This document shows positions 22,098 through 25,689 of a stretch of DNA of 25,689 nt, one piece after another (the stretch's first letter is position 1; each line of letters begins with the position of its first letter). The stretch spans positions 1-25,689 of the forward strand of contig DASRYH010000032.1 of the NCBI GenBank assembly GCA_035687245.1, written 5' to 3'. Position numbers and translations under genes: made by a program. Below the pieces are notes generated by a model. It was not told the origin of the DNA. It saw only the letters and a program-made list of their open reading frames with translations, and searched no databases. The DNA is from DASRYH01 sp035687245 (GTDB lineage: Bacteria > Actinomycetota > Coriobacteriia > Anaerosomatales > PHET01).

Positions 22098-24377
22098 TTA
22101 CGCGCACTTGCTGTAGCCGCAGCTCCGGCAGACAGCACATCCGCTCTCGTGCTCCAGCGAGCCGCCGCACTCGGGGCACGCACCGGCAAGGTTGTCCAAC
22201 GTGTCGGTGTTCTTGCTGATGGCAGTAGCCGCGACGCCCGTTTCCATGAACTGGACGGCGTGCTCCATCACGATGCCAACAGCGTCCGCACACGACAGCA
22301 CCTTGCCGCCCTCTGCCCACGTCGGCGAGGGGCACCGGATGCCGCGCAGGTGCTTGGTGATGGCCTCGGGGTCGACTCCCGCACGCAGGGACACAGAGAT
22401 CATCCGCGACAGCGCCTCAGACTGCGACGCCGCACAGCCACCGGACTTGCCCATCTGGGTGAAGACCTCGCACATGCCCTGCTCGTCCCAGTTGACCGTG
22501 ACGTAGAGGTTGCCGCAGCCGGTCTGGATCTTCTCGGTACGACCCATCGTGATGGACGGGCGCGGCCTCGGCTCGATCTCTCCCGGCCGGGCCGACTCCA
22601 GCGTCGCTCCCGCCTTAGCCGTCTTACCGGTCGTGAGGACCTGGCCTTCCTTGCTGCCGTCTCGGTAGATCGTGACGCCCTTGACTCCTAGCTCGTTGGC
22701 GAGGTCGTAGACGTAGCGCACGTCGTCGGGCGTCGCCTCGTTGCCGAAGTTGACGGTCTTGGATACTGCGTTGTCGGTGTACTTCTGGAACGCAGCTTGG
22801 GTGCGGATGTGCCAGTCCGGCGCGATGTCGTGAGCGGTCACGAAGATGCGCTGGATGTCTTCGGGAACCTCATCGATGTCGTGGACGGTGCCGTGATCGG
22901 CGATAAGCGCCATGAGCTCGCGGCTATAGAAGCCGCGCTTGACGGCAATCTCCTCGAACAGCGGGTTCACTTCGACGAGACGATCGTTGTCCATGACCGT
23001 GCGCACGTAGCTCACCGCGAAGAGCGGCTCAACGCCGCTCGAACAGTTGGCGATGATCGAAAGCGTACCGGTCGGCGCGATCGTCGTGACGGTCGCATTG
23101 CGGATCGCGCCGCCATCGGGCGTGTCGTAGACCGAGCCCTCGAAGTTCGGGAAAGACCCGCGCTCGTCAGCGAGCTTCCGGCTTGCCGACTTCGCCTCAG
23201 CGTCGATGAAGCCCATGACCTTCTCGCCGAGCGCCACGGCCTCGTCAGAGTCGTAGCCGATGTCCATCTTGATGAGCATGTCCGCCCATCCCATGACGCC
23301 CAGGCCCACCTTGCGGTTGCTGCGGGCCAGATCGCCGATCTCAGGCAGCGGGTAGTTGTTGACCTCGATGACGTCGTCGAGGAATCGGATCCCGCGGTGC
23401 ACAACGTCGGCGAGGCGGTCCCAGTCGACATCCGAGCCGCTCTCCGTCATGCGAACCATCTTGGAGAGGTTCACCGAGCCGAGGTTGCAGGCCTCGTAGG
23501 GCAGCAGCGGCTGCTCGCCACACGGGTTGGTGGACTCGATCTCGCCCAGCTGGGGCGTCGGGTTGTCGCGGTTGATCCGGTCGATGAAGATGATGCCGGG
23601 GTCGCCCGTGGCCCACGCCATCTCGATGATGAGGTCGTAGACCTCGCGCGCGTCGAGCTCGCCGGCAACCTCCTTGGTGCGCGGGTTGTACAGGTCGTAG
23701 CTAGTACCTGCCTTCACCGCCTCCATGAACTTCTCAGTCAGCGCGACCGAGATGTTGAAGTTCGAGAAGTCCCCGTCAGCCTTGCACTTGATGAAGTGGA
23801 GAATGTCCGGGTGATCGATGCGCAGCACGCCCATGTTGGCGCCGCGGCGCGTACCGCCCTGCTTGACTGCCTCGGTCGCCTGGTTGAATACGCGCATGAA
23901 AGACACCGGACCGCTCGAGACACCCGAGGTGGAGCGGACCGAGTCGCCTGCCGGGCGTAGACGCGAGAACGAGAAGCCCGTGCCACCGCCGGACTTGTGA
24001 ATCAGCGCGGTGTCGCGCACGGCGCCGAAGATCGACTCCATGGAGTCGTCCACGGGCAGCACGAAGCACGCCGAAAGCTGCTGAAGCTCACGACCAGCGT
24101 TCATCAGGGTGGGCGAGTTGGGCAGAAACTCGAGCGAGGTCATCAACTCGTAGAAGTCGGTCGCACGCTCCGCGATCGCTGCGTCGTCGGCACCCCACGC
24201 AGCTTCGGCAGACGCGATGTTTCGAGCAACCCGCATGAACATGTCCGACGGGTTCTCTGCGGGATTGCCGCCGTCGTCCTTCTTCAGATAGCGCTTCTGA
24301 AGCACCTTGAGGGAGTTAGGAGTCAAGATGTCGTCGATGGCGCGCGAATACCCGGTCGCGCCGGCTGTATCAGCCAT
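22098..24377 (-). CDS. nrdJ: Vitamin B12-dependent (class II) ribonucleoside-diphosphate reductase
   Basis: Makes deoxyribonucleotides with adenosylcobalamin, independent of oxygen. The ATG at 24377 gives 759 residues. Redox pair Cys104 (SACFVLP) and Cys297 (YEACNLGSVNLS); radical site Asn284, Cys286 and Glu288 in STNPCGEQ; the ATVTTIAPTGTLSIIANCSSGVEP loop is present. There is no ATP-cone at the N-terminus, so overall activity control is not expected. The C-terminus is a zinc-ribbon-like tail with Cys 734, 737, 747, 750, 753 and 758; the last pair is the usual swinging dithiol region. The ribosome site is gaggggac. The promoter carries two NrdR-like boxes. I see no cobalamin riboswitch in the 160-base leader region. 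dcd follows downstream. Confidence 0.97.
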   Translation of the reverse strand: MADTAGATGYSRAIDDILTPNSLKVLQKRYLKKDDGGNPAENPSDMFMRVARNIASAEAAWGADDAAIAERATDFYELMTSLEFLPNSPTLMNAGRELQQLSACFVLPVDDSMESIFGAVRDTALIHKSGGGTGFSFSRLRPAGDSVRSTSGVSSGPVSFMRVFNQATEAVKQGGTRRGANMGVLRIDHPDILHFIKCKADGDFSNFNISVALTEKFMEAVKAGTSYDLYNPRTKEVAGELDAREVYDLIIEMAWATGDPGIIFIDRINRDNPTPQLGEIESTNPCGEQPLLPYEACNLGSVNLSKMVRMTESGSDVDWDRLADVVHRGIRFLDDVIEVNNYPLPEIGDLARSNRKVGLGVMGWADMLIKMDIGYDSDEAVALGEKVMGFIDAEAKSASRKLADERGSFPNFEGSVYDTPDGGAIRNATVTTIAPTGTLSIIANCSSGVEPLFAVSYVRTVMDNDRLVEVNPLFEEIAVKRGFYSRELMALIADHGTVHDIDEVPEDIQRIFVTAHDIAPDWHIRTQAAFQKYTDNAVSKTVNFGNEATPDDVRYVYDLANELGVKGVTIYRDGSKEGQVLTTGKTAKAGATLESARPGEIEPRPRPSITMGRTEKIQTGCGNLYVTVNWDEQGMCEVFTQMGKSGGCAASQSEALSRMISVSLRAGVDPEAITKHLRGIRCPSPTWAEGGKVLSCADAVGIVMEHAVQFMETGVAATAISKNTDTLDNLAGACPECGGSLEHESGCAVCRSCGYSKCA

Positions 24378-24429
24378 GAATAGTCCCCTCTTCCAGAGCG
24401 CGCTGAAAACGCATAACGTCTCCGCTGCA

Positions 24430-24445
24430 CCACTACATATTGAGC
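24430..24445. promoter_or_regulatory. NrdR-like box 2 (nrdJ promoter)
   Basis: Minus strand GCTCAATATGTAGTGG, close to the NrdR box pattern ACACwATATwTwGTGT (C-x-C-A-A-T-A-T core and TAGTG end). It lies downstream of the likely -10 and its centre is 32 bp from box 1, about three helical turns, the known arrangement for NrdR pairs. Confidence 0.7.
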
Positions 24446-24451
24446 TCAGAC

Positions 24452-24482
24452 ATCGTACCAACCCCTGTATCTTGTGCGTCAA
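24452..24482 (-). promoter_or_regulatory. Possible nrdJ promoter
   Basis: Minus strand: -35 TTGACG (24477-24482, 5 of 6), 19-base spacer, -10 TACGAT (24452-24457, 4 of 6). The spacer is longer than usual. NrdR box 1 fills the spacer and box 2 lies just after the start region. Confidence 0.5.
24462..24477. promoter_or_regulatory. NrdR-like box 1 (nrdJ promoter)
   Basis: Minus strand GCACAAGATACAGGGG; weaker than box 2 but keeps CACAA, the central AT and the closing G pattern. It is separated from box 2 by exactly 16 bases and lies between the proposed -35 and -10. Confidence 0.6.
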
Positions 24483-24542
24483 GGGCTACCCGACGAGCGG
24501 TAGACCTATCATGCCGTACGGCACTGACATCGGCTGAACGCA

Positions 24543-24579
24543 CGAGGGCCGCCCCCCGCGATGCGGGAAGCGGCCCTCG
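24543..24579 (-). terminator. Long hairpin after the nifU-like gene
   Basis: Outer 10-bp stem CGAGGGCCGC/GCGGCCCTCG and inner 5-bp stem CCCGC/GCGGG with a GAT loop, split by a 2x2 internal loop. It starts 30 bases after the nifU-like stop. The minus-strand sequence after it is not T-rich, so it may act as a terminator with help or as an mRNA 3'-end stabiliser. It insulates the nrdJ promoter. Confidence 0.6.
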
Positions 24580-24608
24580 AGAACGTAACTGCTTACCGGC
24601 TAGACCGG

Positions 24609-24836
24609 CTAGACCGGCTCGACGCGCTGAACCTCAGGCACCTGCTCCTTGAGCACACGCTCGACGCCGTTAGCGAGCGTCAGCTGCGACATCGGACAGC
24701 CGCGGCAGGCGCCCTGAAGGGCTACCTTGACTACGCCGTCATCGGTGACCTCGACGAGCTCGACATCCCCACCGTCGGCCTGCAGGGCCGGACGGATCAG
24801 ATCGAGTGCATCCTGTACACGCTGGTTGAGTTCCAT
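24609..24836 (-). CDS. NifU C-terminal domain Fe-S scaffold protein
   Basis: A 75-residue one-domain NifU (Nfu-type) protein that holds and passes on an iron-sulfur cluster. The pair Cys44-x2-Cys47 in GACRGCPMSQLTLANGVERVL and the opening VQDALDLIRPALQADGGDVELVEV are diagnostic. The ATG at 24836 has an AGGAGG ribosome site; a longer reading would cover the leader hairpin and is rejected. The stop codon lies in a triplicated 9-base unit. The gene is just downstream of the rRNA operon on the same strand. Its 5' leader holds a strong hairpin with a T run (24849-24883). Clients could include the endonuclease III-like glycosylase encoded nearby, but this is only inference. Confidence 0.95.
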   Translation of the reverse strand: MELNQRVQDALDLIRPALQADGGDVELVEVTDDGVVKVALQGACRGCPMSQLTLANGVERVLKEQVPEVQRVEPV

Positions 24837-24848
24837 TCCATCCTCCTC

Positions 24849-24883
24849 AAAAGGCGGTATTCGCCATACCGGCGAATACCGCC
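24849..24883 (-). terminator. Terminator-like hairpin in the nifU-like leader (possible attenuator)
   Basis: Perfect 13-bp inverted repeat: GGCGGTATTCGCC (24853-24865) and GGCGAATACCGCC (24871-24883), 5-base loop; on the minus strand it is followed by TTTT and then directly by the AGGAGG ribosome site. It has all parts of a rho-independent terminator but stands upstream of the gene. It could be a second rRNA-operon terminator or a control element. Confidence 0.75.
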
Positions 24884-24946
24884 GGCCATTCACGTGAGTC
24901 GAACAGCGACTACTGTACCAATCCTTACTGCAATACTCAAGAATAC

Positions 24947-24973
24947 AAAAAGGGGCCGGCGGACCGACCCCTT
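24947..24973 (-). terminator. rRNA operon terminator
   Basis: Minus strand: stem GGGGTCGG/CCGGCCCC (24964-24971 with 24952-24959, one wobble), extendable by AA/TT, loop TCCG, then TTTTTG. It lies about 40 bases after the 5S gene. Confidence 0.9.
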
Positions 24974-24999
24974 CGTAACTGCTCTTGCGTACGCAAAGA

Positions 25000-25140
25000 G
25001 CCGCCGGATGCGCTCAGCGACGTCCTACTCTCCCAGGACATTACATCCCAGTACCATCGGCGCTGGAGGGCTTAACTACCGAGTTCGGAATGGGATCGGG
25101 TGTACCACCTCCGCCATAATCACTGAGCGCATCCGACGGC
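25000..25140 (-). other. Processing stem flanking 5S rRNA
   Basis: GCCGCCGGATGCGCTCAG (25000-25017) pairs with CTGAGCGCATCCGACGGC (25123-25140) over 18 positions with one mismatch. It brackets the 5S gene and overlaps its ends, as expected for a precursor stem cut by an RNase M5- or RNase E-like nuclease. Confidence 0.75.
25012..25128 (-). rRNA. rrf: 5S ribosomal RNA
   Basis: The minus strand shows the conserved 5S core: GGCGGAGGTGGTACACCCG, CCCATTCCGAACTCGG, AGTTAAGCCCTCCAGCGCCG, ATGGTACTG and GGGAGAGTAGG. About 115 nt; ends are approximate because helix I runs on into the precursor stem. It follows the 23S gene on the same strand and is followed by a terminator. Confidence 0.95.
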
Positions 25141-25235
25141 TCTCATGCGTCGTCGGATATATATCCGATTATCAAAGCACCCGGTTTGCACCGGCTACCC
25201 TGAATGTTGCATAGCGCTTGGAAGTCACACGAATG

Positions 25236-25689
<454 letters not shown>

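Noticed and set aside
22797..23960. 387-residue plus-strand frame opposite nrdJ
   Set aside because: Shadow of nrdJ; no ribosome site, no domain.
24378..24540. Cobalamin riboswitch before nrdJ
   Set aside because: The leader is short and lacks a B12-box-like sequence; NrdR-like boxes explain the region better.

Overview
The window reads as chromosomal core sequence of a high-GC, anaerobic actinobacterium. A deep anaerobic lineage such as Coriobacteriia or a relative fits best, but this is inferred from gene content and not from a tree. The evidence is strongly GC-rich third codon positions, frequent GTG and TTG starts, a formate-tetrahydrofolate ligase/FolD pair, a one-domain superoxide reductase, a B12-dependent class II ribonucleotide reductase, and the pdxS-pdxT / yebC-ruvC-ruvA-ruvB neighbourhood typical of Gram-positive bacteria. 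No transposase, integrase, phage gene, CRISPR array or tRNA was found.

Layout. 1-3136 (minus) is a C1-folate operon, fhs-folD, followed after 9 bases by a secreted protein that runs off the left edge. 3225-4281 holds a cysteine hydrolase and a divergent superoxide reductase. 4457-8262 (minus) is ruvC-ruvA-ruvB with overlapping ends, a membrane protein related to M48 peptidases that has lost its metal site, and then, after a gap, a small DUF6483-like protein. A LexA-type operator lies on the ruvC promoter. 8411-11849 holds yebC, an oppositely oriented type I asparaginase gene, and pdxS-pdxT for pyridoxal phosphate synthesis. 11968-16010 contains a DUF3048 lipoprotein, a small Cys-rich ORF, lgt, lemA, a rhomboid protease and a zinc-ribbon protein. 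16137-18597 holds azlC-azlD (branched-chain amino acid export) and a DUF1015 protein.

18658-21366 holds an endonuclease III-like glycosylase behind a 72-residue membrane protein and an 81-residue CW-type Cys-rich protein, with a divergent geranylgeranyl-reductase-like flavoprotein. 21413-24377 (minus) is nrdJ followed by dcd, so deoxynucleotide supply is grouped. Two NrdR-like boxes 32 bp apart sit on the nrdJ promoter. 24609-24836 is a NifU-type Fe-S scaffold with a terminator-like hairpin directly before its ribosome binding site. The right end is the 3' part of an rRNA operon on the minus strand: 5S gene with a processing stem and a strong terminator, then the 3' end of 23S.

No stretch over 300 bases lacks a gene. 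The least ordinary item is the membrane pseudo-peptidase that appears to be the fourth gene of an SOS-controlled ruvCAB operon: HExxH is replaced and a Cys-rich loop has been gained. The clearest regulatory finds are the LexA box, the NrdR box pair and the nifU leader hairpin.
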